From: Proales similis
Lineage: Eukaryota; Rotifera; Eurotatoria; Ploima; Proalidae
Reading direction: 5' to 3'
Length of the DNA stretch: 64,000 bases
Assembly: GCA_019059635.1 (NCBI GenBank)
Contig: JAGVRJ010000009.1
Coordinates: forward strand, 248,001 to 312,000
A program made the translations under genes and the position numbers. Shown here piece after piece: positions 9,861 to 21,682 of this stretch. The notes beneath the pieces were generated by a model. That model was not told where the DNA came from. It made no database searches and worked only from the letters and a program-made list of their open reading frames with translations. Each line of letters opens with the position of its first letter. The stretch's first letter is position 1.

Positions 9861-11914
9861 TCATTTGCTCATAATACTTTTACTACGTTCTTCATACTTG
9901 CCTGTGCCAAAGTAGCGGTCGCCGAAATTTCCTATGCCCGGCAGAATATGACACTTGTCATTCAGATCGGGGTCCACTTGGGTGGTGACTATTTTCACTT
10001 GGGGAAACGCATACGCAACGTTGTGCACTCCTATTTGCGTTTGTTTGAGAACGATGATCGAGTTGCATATTCAAGTCAAAAGTCAGGGATTAATGAGATC
10101 AAACTGGCAACGAGCTACTACCTTGTTTGGACATGAGAAGAGAGACCAAGATGATGTTCTCTTCTCTGACCGAATGATCGAGTAAAACGCGTATGGCCAT
10201 CATAGAAGCAGCGCCGGTCGCCACTGTGGCCTCCATTAAAAGCACGCGGTGGTTCTTGATGTCTTTTGGAAGACGAAGATAATGAAGCTGTTCAAAGAGA
10301 GAAGAATGTTGAAACTTTGGTGTCAATGAGCGTTCGAGATCGAATGCGGTGTTACTTCGGGCTCGCCAGTTTGCTCGTTGGTCTGAATCAGAATCTTGCC
10401 GATGACCGCATTTTGGTAGACATCGCAGAGCGCAGGCTCGAGACATTCGCCGGCGCGTAAAATCGACACTCCACAGACTTTGGTTCCGTTGTGAGTTTTG
10501 CCTTCGTACAGATAGCCGCTGGTGGTCTGGATGGTCTTCTCTTCGAAAGGCAGAAGCGACAGAGCGTACTCGATCAGTAGCCGCATCAAACGGTTGGAAT
10601 AAAATATGAACTCATCGCGATTGGTCTCGCGGTTTCGAATTATTGTCTGAATGAATTTGGTCTGATTTGTCTGCTGCATGAGGAAGAGTGAGCTGGGCAG
10701 CGGTTGGTCAGGACGCAGATTGCATTTGTTGGCCAAATCTGATCGGAGCTTGTGGCCGCGTTGATGCAGCTCTCGGTTGACATGCTTCACAATTAAATCG
10801 ATCGCAATCTTGTTTTCAGATCCGTTCGGCATTATAATGTCCGCGTGCACTTTGGTCGGACCGATGTAATGCTCGAACGAGGGCTTTACGTATTTGTTGT
10901 ATTGAGCCAGAACCGAGTCAATCGAGCGGCCTCGCTCTTGTATGTCACGATAGAGACGCCGTGACAGGCGAATGTCGCTGTCGGTGTCGACGAATATTTT
11001 AATGTCCATGAGCTCCAGCAAGCGCTTGTCGCAAAAGGCCAAGATGCCTTCGAATATGACCACGTTGGCGCCGTACAGCGTTTTTGAATAAGGCTCTCGT
11101 GAGTGCGTAGTAAAATTGTACACAGGAATGTTGACTTGTTTGCCTTCCTTGAGCTCTCGAAGAGTCTCGAGCAGCAGGTCGAAATCGAACGCGTCCGGAT
11201 GGTCAAAGTCGTACTCGTTGCGACAGGCCAGCTCGTGCTGCTCTTCGCTCAGAATTTTGTAAAACGAGTCCATGCTGAGAAGTGAAACCCATTGCACGTT
11301 CAGCTCTTCGATAATCTTCTTCGCCACAGTTGTCTTTCCTTTAATTGATTTTTCAATAGTGAGCTGGTGCTCAACTCTGTGCCTTCGAGTAAAATGACAA
11401 TTTACCCGACGCACTGCCTCCACAAAGCCCTGGCGAGCGTTAGAGTAGTTCAGTTGAGGCAATGAGTTAAGATGCTTAGGAAAACAAACCTATGACCAAT
11501 GCTTCTTTCATTTGGCCGCTGCTGTCGTACCACGGAGGACGGCCGGCCGTGTAAATTGTCTTTGAGCCCTTGATGTGAATGGTGCTGTCTTTCTCAGACG
11601 TGCTCGTTGTTCGATGTCTGGTAACATTGCTCCGCTTCACTGTCGGTGATAGCTCGCTCAAGGTTTCGTCTCCGCTTCCGCTTTGCAATAGAAGAACAAA
11701 AGCGCAAAATCAAAGTCAGACAACCATAATTGATAGACGAGCTCAGAGCAGAGCAAGTATTTTAAAAGCGATTTAAGAGATTTGATTGACGTTCAGGCGA
11801 AATGAGGCGATGAAAAGATGACGTTGGGACAATGACGACGCTGATGATGATGATGACAACGAACAAGATAAAATGCAAGTACCTTTCAGAGCTCTGAGAG
11901 TTTAGGCGGTGCAT
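9861..11914 (-). CDS. UCKL1: Uridine-cytidine kinase-like 1 (UCK-UPRT fusion)
   Basis: Six exons: 11883-11914, 11490-11680, 11406-11429, 10356-11338, 10122-10287, 9861-10030, giving 521 aa with consistent phases. The short first exon ([10 protein letters not shown]) supplies the only suitable ATG. The N-terminal uridine kinase domain has [12 protein letters not shown], the P-loop [12 protein letters not shown] spread over three exons, [31 protein letters not shown]-like [18 protein letters not shown] and [12 protein letters not shown]. The C-terminal uracil phosphoribosyltransferase-like domain has [47 protein letters not shown] and [13 protein letters not shown]. It should phosphorylate uridine/cytidine in pyrimidine salvage; UPRT activity of animal members is doubtful. 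It is convergent with ATXN10. Confidence 0.92.
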
Positions 11915-14900
11915 TCTGTCTCAAGTCTAAACAGAACGTTGTTGACAACAAGAAACAAAGAAAAGTTGTTGTTGTTGGTTTCTTCTGCGCAAACGCACGT
12001 TTCCGAATCCGAATGCGCATATGTACGCATTATTCATAGACGGAGAAGCGGGGAGAATCTATACGGTGCGCACATACACACGCGCGATTCGATTTAAACA
12101 TTGCAAGAGCGGGCACAATCTAGCTCAAGACGAGCAGTTTCTTGTCCCGGTACTTTTGCTCTTCCTTTCTCTCTCTCTCTGGCTCTCTCTCTCTCTCTGC
12201 TTCTCTGTCTTTCTCTTTGCTTCTCTGTCTTTCACTCTTTGGTTCTATTCAATTCGCTTTATTAAATTTCTGGCCCGCTGCGAATATGACGCAACAAGAA
12301 ATTGAAAAAAATAAATAAATTAAACCGATAGCTTGCCTACAATGAGACAGCTAAACCATTGTCATGAAAATTAGTAGGTCACCTTTCGGTGAATTAATTC
12401 AATCAGTTTGATTGCTTCTCTCAGTCTACAGCTCCTTACTAAAACAGTCAGTGACAGCCATGACAGCAGACTGGATCAAATTGAGTAGATGAGTAGATTT
12501 ATAGTTGATAGAGAATTGCCCTCAGCTAGAAATCAACGCATTTCGCTTCTTTTTCCATCTTTACAAGGCACAGAGTGTTCTTGCAAGAGTCAGCCCTTCT
12601 CTGCTGAGACGAGAATTTCCTTATTTTTATTTTTCAGCCAGCAGACGAACTAGACCTAGCCTAGTCAAGCGGAAAAGCTCATTTTTCATGCTCAATTTGA
12701 CAAAGAGATATTTGCCTTCTCGCATTTTCTCTTCTCTCTGTTTCTATTTGCTTTCAATTTGGCTCAAAAAGATGTTGAAAAGAAGCCCATCAATCAAACA
12801 TTTCATTCGCTCGTCCAGGTAATTTCTATTCTCTTTTATCTTCATTTAAAGAGTCGGAGCACTGGTCGCCGCTCTGAAAAGCTCGGTTCGGCTTAAAATT
12901 GAAAAGAAATTTATTTCAATTTTAATTAGATTTCAAACAGCTTGGCCAAACTAGCTTCTCAACTTGTTTTTTTGTTCTTTTTTTTTCTCTTTTATTGCCC
13001 AAAATTCTCATGAATTTGCGGCCGGGCATGGACTAGTCAATAGGTTGGACAATATAATTCAAGTAAATAATTAATTGCCAACAAAAGGATAGTAATAAGA
13101 GGCTTTCTCAAATTGGACGCGTCTAATCCGACTTAATAACACCCAGTCGCGTCAAAGATTGGCCACAGTTGACGAGATCTGCGCTAGCTCGACAATCCAG
13201 TCGAATGTTCAAATTAGCTCGCTTGCGTCAACTGAGCCAGTCAATGTTGTCAAGTGACAGCAAAACAACAAGAGCCACAATCATAGCTCGGCTAGTTTGA
13301 TTCTATCAAAGGGCATGGTTATCAAAAGCAAGGGAATTGGAATAATCGATCAGTGTCTGTTTGACAGACAACAGCAGTACTGGTGTTGATCTCCATTCCA
13401 CGTCAGCATTCTTGTATATTTCCTTATAATTCAATGCATTTCTTCAGCATGAAGTGATTCGCGCACGCAAACACACACTCATAACAAGAGCGAATGTATT
13501 CGAATTCCTATATGGCACAATGCTTGTCGCACTGCCTTTATGAAACCCATCCGGCAATCCATATAAGAAACTTGAATGGAAGTAGGAGCGAAAGAGAAAC
13601 ATGAATGAAAATCGTCCAAGAAACCGTCCTATTCAGATGAATTAATTAATTAATTTAGTTTTATGTTTGCCTGATTGAATTCAATTTCAAATGCAAGAGA
13701 GTTGACTGCGTTTAATATGTGACAAGGGCAGGCCGCCAAACTGCCAGCAGAGACCAGATTCACTTGTGCGCCGCCAATGAGCGCCTTCGACTAACAAACC
13801 TTCTTGGTTCCACGCAAAAGATGCTTGGCGCCACATTGCTCGGCTCTGGCCTCTGACACTTGTAAAAGCAAGATTGACGAGTCAGCTAACTCTTCTTTCA
13901 CTTGCAGTTGACAATTTCGCTCATTTTTTTTTCAATCAACTCTTTCATTTGGCTGTGCTGCTGCTACTGCTTGTCTCCGCTGTGCAGCTTACAGCTCTTT
14001 ACAAATTTACTCTCCTCTGCTGTGAGCTTGTGACCGAGCCTGAGTGTGCTTGACGCTTATTAAATGGGGCCAAAATAGCAAACAAGCTTGAAATTTGTTT
14101 TTCTGACACGCAAACGAGCAATAAATTAAAATGGACTGGATTAAAACACGAATGCGATGCGTCTTAATTTGGCGCCAGTTTGAATGAGATGAGAGAAGAG
14201 CATGAAGCGAGGGCATCAACAGATCTCTACGCCATTTGAATCTGTGCTCTTCAAGCGCGCCCTTTCGCACGTCAATAACGAAGGAATGAATGAAAGAGAG
14301 AGAGAGAGAGAGCTGGCCTGGCTCATAGCCTCGAGTGGCAATGAAAGCGATTTAGGGCAAATCAGTTTCAGGCCCGGCGCCGCGTTCGTTCTTAATTTGG
14401 CGCTCGCTACCATCCTCGTTCTCGTCGTGAGGTCCAGATGATGATTATAGATAGCGAGGGCGCCCTGCTTCTTCGTTTTTTTTTTGTTTCATTTATTTAA
14501 ACGGTAAATAAGAGTCCAAAGAAAATATGCGGCTCGGCATTCTCCTTACATAATACAATCGCTACAAGGTGTTAAACACGAGCTCGATCGGCTCTAATTC
14601 GACCGCTTTTCGTTATTTGTTCTCTTTTACTCGACGCACAACGAGTTGAGCTCGAGCTTGGCGCGTAAACTTGGCGAAAAAAAACCCAAGAAAGTGTTTT
14701 CGTCTTTTCATTGCTTCAAGTGCTGAAGACTTGAGCGCTGGCCAGGCGCTTCCTCGCTCACCTATTCTCGCGTGTTTAAATCTGCAGAATCTAGCCCAGT
14801 CAGGTGTTTATTAGATGCTATTCACTTGCGCCTGCTTGTACATTTGCTCATTAATTTTCATCGAGCTATAGGCAAGTCGAATCGGCATCGTCATGAAGAC

Positions 14901-16118
14901 AGCCTCGGAATTTTCCGCCCGGGCTACTCGAGTGCATCGAGCTCCAAGCACTTGTGTGAAGCATTATCAGCGCTGCCTCTCTCTCTCAGTCTCGCTCACT
15001 CTCTCTCAGTCTCGCTCACTCTCTCTCAGTCTCTCTCTATGTTTCATCGATTTCACTTTCTCTCTCTCTCTCTCTCTCAAATAAGCACCGCGCCTCTTAA
15101 TTGCGTAAACTCTCCCCCTCTTGGCTTGTTTTTGTTTCAATGATGGCAAGTCAGCAGCAGCAGCAGGCGCAATCCAAGCAGAATTAGAGGGGCACTCTCT
15201 TTTCCTATCTGAGAGCGGCTCCAATCTAAACAGAATTTGCTGCAATTTGCCGATCTCACAATTGGCCACCTATATTTGGGCGCTTAGAACGCCTATTCCC
15301 ATTTGACTTTAGCTTGAACTTATCAAGGCATTGGCAAGATTTATTCGCAGCCGAGCACACCGCCCACACTTGACGCATGCTAACAGCTCTCGCAGGGCTC
15401 AAAACGGTCCAGTTGATCAGGCGCCAGCAAAAGCTACATAAACGGCTCGAATGAAAAATGTGTGTTTATTCATTACTCATTCGTTGTGAATTGGATTTCA
15501 TTTATTCGAAGCGGGCGAGAGGCGCCTTTTGATATTGTTTATGCATTTCGTCAACATTGATCGCTCGAGAGTATTCTTAGACTCAATCAAACTGCACTGT
15601 GAATTCGCTGGGCCGTGTGTATTCACTGACATAGTCGAAAGGAGAGTGGAGAGTGAAATAAATGGGAAAAGCGAGCGCAATTAAACATGATTTAGACTGG
15701 CCATTTCATCTCGTTGGGCTCGATGAGCTTTGTGAAAATGCTCAAGATGATTCATTAGTGCGAGCACAACCAGAATCAACTGGAGCACCAGAGAAAGAGC
15801 GAGAACGAGAAGTAGATTGAGAGGAGAGGCCGAATGAAAGTCGGTCGGCTTCTGGTCAGCGGCCCGAGCAGCAGCAGCAGCACTGAAATAAGTCCGAAGC
15901 TGAGCGAGTGAACCATAATAAGAGAAAGAGCGAGAGAACGATCAGGGCTTGAGAATTAATTGCATTTGATGTTTCTCCATGCTTAATTCGATTATTCTCA
16001 GCGAATATTAAGAGCAAATGTTTGCGCTAGATATTGAATTGATGGGCCGGAGATAGTCAGATCAAGAGGCGAGCTGCAACTGATCTCCGATCGAATTGAA
16101 GCAATCGCGAGTTGGAAA
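11915..16118. other. Gene-poor 4.2-kb region with simple repeats
   Basis: No ORF here has recognisable homology or coding character. It holds CT-rich tracts (about 12160-12240, 14975-15080), a (GA)n run at about 14294-14312 and several ATTAATTAA-type AT motifs (about 13638-13655). It may contain regulatory DNA for the flanking UCKL1 gene (-) and the orphan gene at 16119 (+). Confidence 0.5.
14981..15036. repeat. 20-bp tandem repeat in CT-rich DNA
   Basis: The unit ctctctcagtctcgctcact occurs at 14981-15000 and 15001-15020, with a partial third copy from 15021. A pure CT run follows at about 15059-15079. Confidence 0.8.
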
Positions 16119-17909
16119 ATGTCGAGTGAAGCTCGATTCGAAGCCCGCCTGCCAGAAACTAGCCAAACGGGCAAACAGCAAACGCCGATCGACTTATTCT
16201 CCGATTATAAGAAAATGCTCGAACCGGATCAAGCGGAACTGTGCTTGCGGCCGTCCTGGCTCAGAATGCAGAGTTCGTTTCAAAAGCCTTTCAAGTTGAG
16301 CCCGGACATACCGAAATCTCGTTCAGCCAGTGCATACGTAAAGTACCCCCTTGAGCCGGGCGCATTCAACTACGACGTGCGATCAAACAGCAATCTCGGC
16401 TCTAGCGTCAAGTTAAATACCAAGTCAATATTAAATGGTTGCGAACGAGCATCCGACGAGAGGGCGGCCGCTTTGGATTTTTCAACGCTCAATTTGACGC
16501 TTATCAAACAAAAACAAAGAGAAGAAATGCATCAACAAAATTGGACGAGTTTTAGAGTTGAATTGTGCTTGAGTCGTGTCGACCTCGGCATCCGCTGGTC
16601 GCTTCTCGATTATTTACTCAACGATCGGCTAAAAGCAAGTAACGATGAACGCTTGTGTCTCATCTCAAGCGTCCGGCGGCAAGAGATTTTCAATTCATCA
16701 ACAAGCGAGTTAATAAGTCGCCTAGCCGATTTGATTGATTACTCGTCGACCTTAAGAGCGAATTTTTTGCCGCCTCAAAACTGCTCGGTCAAACAGATCG
16801 AGCGCGTTTTATATCTCACTGACTATCTGGCCGGCTGCAATCGAACTGAGAGCGCGCATTCGGCGGCACGAGACGCGCTCTGTTCAACTTTTCAAGTGCT
16901 CACCGCGCTCAATTTGACTGTACCGATAAGCCCTTTAGCTGCTCTTGACCAGCTCCTACTAGACGACAAGACTCGATCGGAAAAGTGTGACAACTTGAAT
17001 AGAACAAACGCCGCCGGTAGAGCCAAGTCGACTTCAAACTCCCTCTCGGTCGTCGCTGACCCAACTCCGTCCAAGTCGTCAATTGATTGGCGCGAAAGCG
17101 AAATGGCCTGCAAGAGCTCGTCTCGCACAAGCAGCTCCCTGTCATTCAACAACAAGGATGAGCCCAGTGATCAGGAAGATGAATTGCAGGATGAACATGA
17201 CGCAATGGCCGAGCCGACTCCTCTGTCGCAAGTCAAAGCTCGTCCGTCCTACATTATCGAACGAGACTGCCACGTGTTTGGCGGATGCATGGACGACGAC
17301 GCACAAGACGAGTTCTTTATAAGCTCAGGCGCCGTCTACCAGTCGTGGCCGTATTTCTTCGAGCCGGGCTTCCGCCTCTGTCCTCCGGTCGAGCTAGTCA
17401 ATCAGCCGCTCTCAAAGTCGGTCGATGAAATCGACGTGTTTCTGCTGGAGAATGCTTTGTCCGAGGAACAGCGCCTGTCGAGTACAGAGCTGCCGTCATA
17501 TTCGCTGGAAAACTTTGACATAAACATGTTTCATGTGGAAATGCCCTGCGCCAGAAAGAGCCAAAAAGGCTGTCGAAATCTGAGCAAGTTCGGTGAATTG
17601 AGCGATGAATACTCGGACGACGAGTCGTACACAAGCGACGAGTCTGAATCGCTAGCTGACTACAACAAGCGGCACTCGCTCGGACTCAACTACTTGAGCA
17701 GATTCGACAGCATGGCCCGATCGCTTTCAGATTTAAGCGGCAGTCTGAGCGGCGAATTAGAGACCAAATTCAGCAGCTGCTACTCGAGCTTGTGTCTAAA
17801 ACGTGATACCCAACCACAGAGCAGCAAGCATTCGGATTTCAGCCGTGCCAGACTAAGTCTCAAAGACTTGCGTGATCAAAGACTAAACGCCAAATACATT
17901 TTCTGTTGA
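16119..17909 (+). CDS. Hypothetical protein, 596 aa, Ser/acidic-rich C-terminus
   Basis: A single-exon ORF with an early ATG and a poly(A) signal 20 bp after the stop. I do not recognise the family. Residues 1-100 are basic/proline-containing (YVKYPLEPGAFNYDVRSN). Residues 145-280 look helical and folded (FRVELCLSRVDLGIRWSLLD, ISRLADLIDYSS). Residues 290-370 are Ser/acidic and probably disordered. A second conserved-looking block is at 380-470 (YIIERDCHVFGGCMDDDAQ, FISSGAVYQSWPYFFEPGF). The tail has acidic-Ser clusters (DEYSDDESYTSDESES) and Ser/Leu repeats (RSLSDLSGSLSGELE). There is no signal peptide or membrane segment. The ordered blocks and length argue for a real gene. Confidence 0.7.
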   Translation: MSSEARFEARLPETSQTGKQQTPIDLFSDYKKMLEPDQAELCLRPSWLRMQSSFQKPFKLSPDIPKSRSASAYVKYPLEPGAFNYDVRSNSNLGSSVKLNTKSILNGCERASDERAAALDFSTLNLTLIKQKQREEMHQQNWTSFRVELCLSRVDLGIRWSLLDYLLNDRLKASNDERLCLISSVRRQEIFNSSTSELISRLADLIDYSSTLRANFLPPQNCSVKQIERVLYLTDYLAGCNRTESAHSAARDALCSTFQVLTALNLTVPISPLAALDQLLLDDKTRSEKCDNLNRTNAAGRAKSTSNSLSVVADPTPSKSSIDWRESEMACKSSSRTSSSLSFNNKDEPSDQEDELQDEHDAMAEPTPLSQVKARPSYIIERDCHVFGGCMDDDAQDEFFISSGAVYQSWPYFFEPGFRLCPPVELVNQPLSKSVDEIDVFLLENALSEEQRLSSTELPSYSLENFDINMFHVEMPCARKSQKGCRNLSKFGELSDEYSDDESYTSDESESLADYNKRHSLGLNYLSRFDSMARSLSDLSGSLSGELETKFSSCYSSLCLKRDTQPQSSKHSDFSRARLSLKDLRDQRLNAKYIFC

Positions 17910-17928
17910 TTTACTTCCGCTCTTGGTT

Positions 17929-17934
17929 AATAAA
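17929..17934 (+). promoter_or_regulatory. Poly(A) signal AATAAA of the orphan gene
   Basis: AATAAA lies 19 nt after the stop codon at 17909. Confidence 0.45.
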
Positions 17935-18447
17935 TTGCCATCCTGATCTGAATCGCACCTAATTAAGCCCAGATCTGTGGGACTCCGTTTATGAGTCAAA
18001 TGAATAAAAAAATGAATTAAGAAGAGAAACCAAGTGCTCATTTTAAGTTTGATATTTTAATCAAATGGAAGAAAAGCGGAAAAAGCTTAATGTAGTCGTC
18101 AAATGCCCGAAACAAACATTCTAGCCGAAACAATAAAATCGACACCTGCGCGCTATTACCAGAACAAAGCTGAAAAATTTACGGGAAATTGACGGCTTGG
18201 TCGCAAATCCTTGCGAGAGCAATTTCAAGGCGGTCGCACAGCTTCAGGTTTGGTTTGCCTAACTTTCAGATTGCGCCTGTCACAACTATTTTTTACACGC
18301 CTGTCACAATTAATCGCCGAGTCAAATTTGTTATTTCACTCAGCGAATCTTCTTTTATTTTCTAAACACGACGCCCGTGAGGTCTGTAAAAAATCAAAGT
18401 TTTATTCGACTAGGCTGGGATCTGGATAATCTGTTTGAGACTGAAAA
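17935..18447. other. Intergenic region upstream of PAN-LamG copy 1
   Basis: AT-rich, with no supported gene. It carries one copy of a 19-bp motif (18371-18389) found again at 23274-23292. Confidence 0.45.
18371..18389 (+). repeat. 19-bp dispersed motif, copy 1
   Basis: The sequence acgcccgtgaggtctgtaa is identical to 23274-23292. Both copies are preceded by cagcgaat, 22 bp upstream here and 8 bp upstream in copy 2. Confidence 0.6.
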
Positions 18448-19436
18448 ATGACACAACTCTGGCCGAACTTGCTCTGTGCTGTCTGGCTTTTCTTGGCTCG
18501 TTACAAAGGCACAAAAGGTAACAAAACTAAAAAAAAAAACATCAAACCACCATATTCTTGAATCATTCAATAGGCAGTGTGCAAGTGAGCTCAGACAAGT
18601 TTTCCCGCGAGCCTGGCCTGTTCGCATTCGCCGAGAACGCCTATCTCATCGGCCAGGCACAGACCAAAATCGAATGCATGCGGCAGTGTGTGTCCCTGGC
18701 CAGCTGCGCCTTCGTTTTGCTTCACTCTAATGGAAGTTGTGTATTTGGTGCAGCAGCCACGTCCCTCAAACTAGTCAAGCAGGCGCATGGCTCAGAGCTG
18801 TTGAGGAAAAAAACTGCAGCACTCTACTACAACAAGAGACCGCTGCTAGCTTATCAACTGACCAACTACTGGCCCCTGGACAACAGCTTGCAGGACCTGG
18901 TTGGCGGACAAGACCTTTATGACCCGCAGAACTTTGCATTCACTCAAGATCCGAATGGAAATCCACTGCGAGCAGCAGATTTAGCGTTTGGCAGAGCGAG
19001 CATTCCCCCGGGCAGTTATCTTGGGCCCAGCTACACCATCTGCCTCTGGATCAATATCAGGAGCAATGGCAATTACCCTCGAATCATCCAATTTTTAGTG
19101 GATGCAACTCATTCAGTTATTTTGACTCTTGAATTTGGTACCTCAATTGGCCTTCAAGTCTATTCAGGTCCGGGAAGCCAAATTTTTGGACACGCAGCCG
19201 GATTTAACCAGTGGACTCATGTTTGCGCTTGCAATGACAACGGGAACGGTCGTATCTGGTACAACGGAGTGCAGATCAGTCAAGGAGGAATTATCTCATA
19301 CGCCCCAAGTTCCTGGTCTACTGCTTACGTGGGCTATGGCACAGCGGATCAAAATTTCGACGGAAGGCTGGATGAAATCAAGCTCTACTCGAAATGTCTC
19401 GACATTTCTGAAGTACTTCAAGACATGAACCTGTGA
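18448..19436 (+). CDS. Secreted PAN/Apple + LamG-like protein, copy 1
   Basis: Exons 18448-18517 and 18574-19436 give 310 aa. Exon 1 encodes a hydrophobic leader (WPNLLCAVWLFLA), read as a signal peptide. Residues 25-95 are PAN/Apple-like, with the Cys pattern ECMRQCVSLASC and GSCVFGA. Residues 115-308 are a concanavalin/laminin-G3-like fold (TNYWPLDNSLQDLVGG, YTICLWINIRSNGNYPRI, WTHVCACNDNGNGRIWYNG, GRLDEIKLYSKCLD). There is no membrane anchor, so an extracellular carbohydrate- or protein-binding role is an inference. It is a close paralogue of the inverted gene at 27987-28971, with the same intron position and identical exon lengths (70 and 863 bp). An AATAAA lies at 19463-19468. Confidence 0.88.
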
Positions 19437-19462
19437 CAGTTGCCCGAATATTTTTAGTTAGG

Positions 19463-19468
19463 AATAAA
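19463..19468 (+). promoter_or_regulatory. Poly(A) signal AATAAA of PAN-LamG copy 1
   Basis: Canonical AATAAA 26 nt past the stop codon. Confidence 0.5.
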
Positions 19469-19706
19469 TTCGATTAAATAAGTCTCTTCGAAGTCTCTTT
19501 TCTGATTGGGGACAGACTTTTGTTCTCTTGCTAGCAAGCAATCCCAAACTTTTAAGAACTCTCCGCGACTTGATTAAAAGAAAAAGAACCGTAGTAAGAA
19601 CAAGTCGGAGAATTTTTGGATGAAGTTTTCTTTGGTGTCGTTTCTCTAATTGATTAAAATATTTGCGATTTTCTAGACAATCGGATCTCTCGTTCGAGCT
19701 CTAAAT

Positions 19707-20146
19707 CTAATTTTGAACCTTGATACCGGCGGCCTGTGCCAACGAGAGCATTCCCTCTGCAATGTCCCAATTTGTCTTTTAGAACCGTGACACGGCAGGT
19801 TTCAAACCGCTGGACTCACCTTTGTTTATTTGGTCCTTTTCGCGCAGCTGACGTTCGTGCTCTTGGGTGGCCTTCTCAATGGCTGCCTTTCTCTTGGGCT
19901 CGTCGATTTGTCGCAAATAGTCTAGAATGAAGCCATGTCATGTTAAGGACAACGAGGCCTCTCATAATGCGAGACGATTTTTCTTACTCAGATGAGAGCT
20001 GCCGTAGTAGATTCCGAACAGGAAAAAGCCCCATCGACCAGCCTGGAATTGAGAATTTCAGGAAACAGTTGGGTTGCCAACTGACCAAGAGCACTTACTC
20101 GAATGAGAGGCGAAACGTTCTTGGGCGGCTGAAGCACGTTGCTCAT
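19707..20146 (-). CDS. ATP5ME: ATP synthase membrane subunit e, mitochondrial
   Basis: Four small exons (20099-20146, 19988-20042, 19820-19921, 19707-19756) give 84 aa with correct phases. The N-terminus MSNVLQPPKNVSPLIRAGRW, followed by FFLFGIYYGSSHL, is the family's conserved start plus its single membrane helix containing the GxxxG-type region that supports F1Fo dimerisation. A charged coiled-coil follows (EPKRKAAIEKATQEHERQLR), then a short tail ending in KVQN. Human subunit e is 69 aa, so this one has a longer C-terminus. It acts in the inner mitochondrial membrane. It is unusual for this window in having four exons in so short a gene. Divergent from FAM8A1. Confidence 0.85.
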
Positions 20147-20724
20147 TTTAATCAACAGAATCAATGAATCTAATTAGATATTCGAATAAGATTAAACAAG
20201 GTCAGATTAATTGGCCAAAAGAGAGAGACAGAGAAACGGTTTGGTGAATAAAGTCACTCGCGCTGTACATTGAGGCCAAGCAGACAACAAGCAAGCAGGC
20301 AAGCAAACGAGCGCTAGCGTATGTACGTTCATAACTAGCTTGGCTCGGAGGGCTGCGTTCAATTCAGCATTTCGCTTTCGTGCATTACCATGCTAGGTTT
20401 TGAATGCATCGCTCTAACTTTGGCTTGATTGCAAGCGTCTCGTTCCAACAGTGCGTCTGAATAGCGCAAAGGTCGAGTTAGATTTGAAATGCGAGTGAAA
20501 TTCGGAGGCACAAGAGTGTTTCATGGGCTCCTGATCTATTGTCTGTTGGCCTGATCAAACTTAGATTCGATTAACACCTTGATGTTGTTTTTCTCTGTCT
20601 TTTTCTTTTGATTTGAAAAAGAAAACAGAACTTTGAAAGAGCTGACCGCTGAGAATTGGGATTTTCGGTGCGCTTATGCAATTTTGACTCGACGAGCATA
20701 AAATTTATTCATAAATTCTGATGC
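20147..20724. other. Shared upstream region of ATP5ME and FAM8A1
   Basis: 578 bp between divergent starts, presumably containing both promoters. Nothing else is recognised beyond GA-rich runs near 20221-20230. Confidence 0.5.
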
Positions 20725-21682
20725 ATGCCAACCGATAGAGAAAATAGCACACGTAGATTATCCAGACAGAGAGAGAGAGAGACAAGAATGTCTACATTGA
20801 ATGAGAACAGTGCAGAGCCAGAGACGAGGAAGTTAGAGAGTCAGACGGCACAAAATGCACAACTGCTGGCCGAATGGTACAAGAGCTATTACATTTGGAC
20901 ATTGAATTACATGTCAAGTGCCCAGCAGACATGCCACGGCCACGTAGTTCACTCGTGCCATCTACGTCCTCAGTCGGACGCGGCCCCTGCTTCGCCTCGG
21001 CCAGCTCCTCATCAAATAAATTACAAGGTTCCGTCGCTATACCGGAGATTTGCTGCCGAACTAATTGACGCCGCTTGCATCCAAATTTGCAAAGTTCTGC
21101 TTTTGGTTCTTGTCCTCAACTACACGAGTTTGTTGTAAGTGAGCGAATCGATCGCTTTTGGAAATGAGCCACCATTAACCATTGAGCAATTTTAAAGTGA
21201 CGAAGAATCGTTCGGTCTGTACGATTTCCTCGACGATTTACTGAACGAAGAAAACTTTGCCAATGTGCGCGTGCCGGGCGAGCTGTTCTTGATCGAAGTC
21301 ACCTACATAATGATCTCGGTGCTATTCGAAGGCTACTGCATCTACTTGAAGGGCTACACGCCGGGCAAGTTCTTGCTCAAACTACGAGTGCTCACTTGCA
21401 CTCACGTCATACCCAACCGAGCTGATCGCATTCGTGTTCTGCCTGGCACACCGCTCGATCTTAAAAAGTAAATTTTGCCGTTCACAACCTGCCCTGAAGC
21501 GTCTCAATTGACCTCTCTCGTTTCATTCCAGAATCTTGTTCCGATCGATGCTCAAAAACTTTTCGATATTTTTCCTCTTTCCGACCATTATATTCTTCAT
21601 GCTGCCGGCGTTCAGCGAATACGGACAAACCACCTACGACAAAGCTTCAGGAACGATTGTGGTCGAACTAACCGACGCCTAA
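20725..21682 (+). CDS. FAM8A1: FAM8A1-like RDD-domain membrane protein
   Basis: Exons 20725-21134, 21198-21467 and 21532-21682 give 276 aa (255 if the second ATG at 20788 is used, which I think as likely). After a polar N-terminus with WYKSYYIWTLNYM, the RDD domain starts at VPSLYRRFAAELIDAACIQI (the R and D of the RDD signature) with a membrane helix. A second helix follows at TYIMISVLFEGYCIY, then the signature GYTPGKFLLKLRVLTC. A last helix and TTYDKASGTIVVEL close the protein. Vertebrate FAM8A1 has the same order and is an ER membrane cofactor of the HRD1 ERAD ligase complex; that role is inferred by homology. A further MYVYEWLINS-like stretch after the stop is probably noncoding. Confidence 0.87.

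Noticed and set aside
12505-12822. 105-codon ORF
   Set aside because: AT-rich, Phe/Ser-heavy composition without motif, splice sites or poly(A) context that support a gene.
14772-15143. 123-codon Ser/Leu-rich ORF
   Set aside because: Produced by CT-repeat DNA; the Ser-Leu run is a translation of simple repeat.
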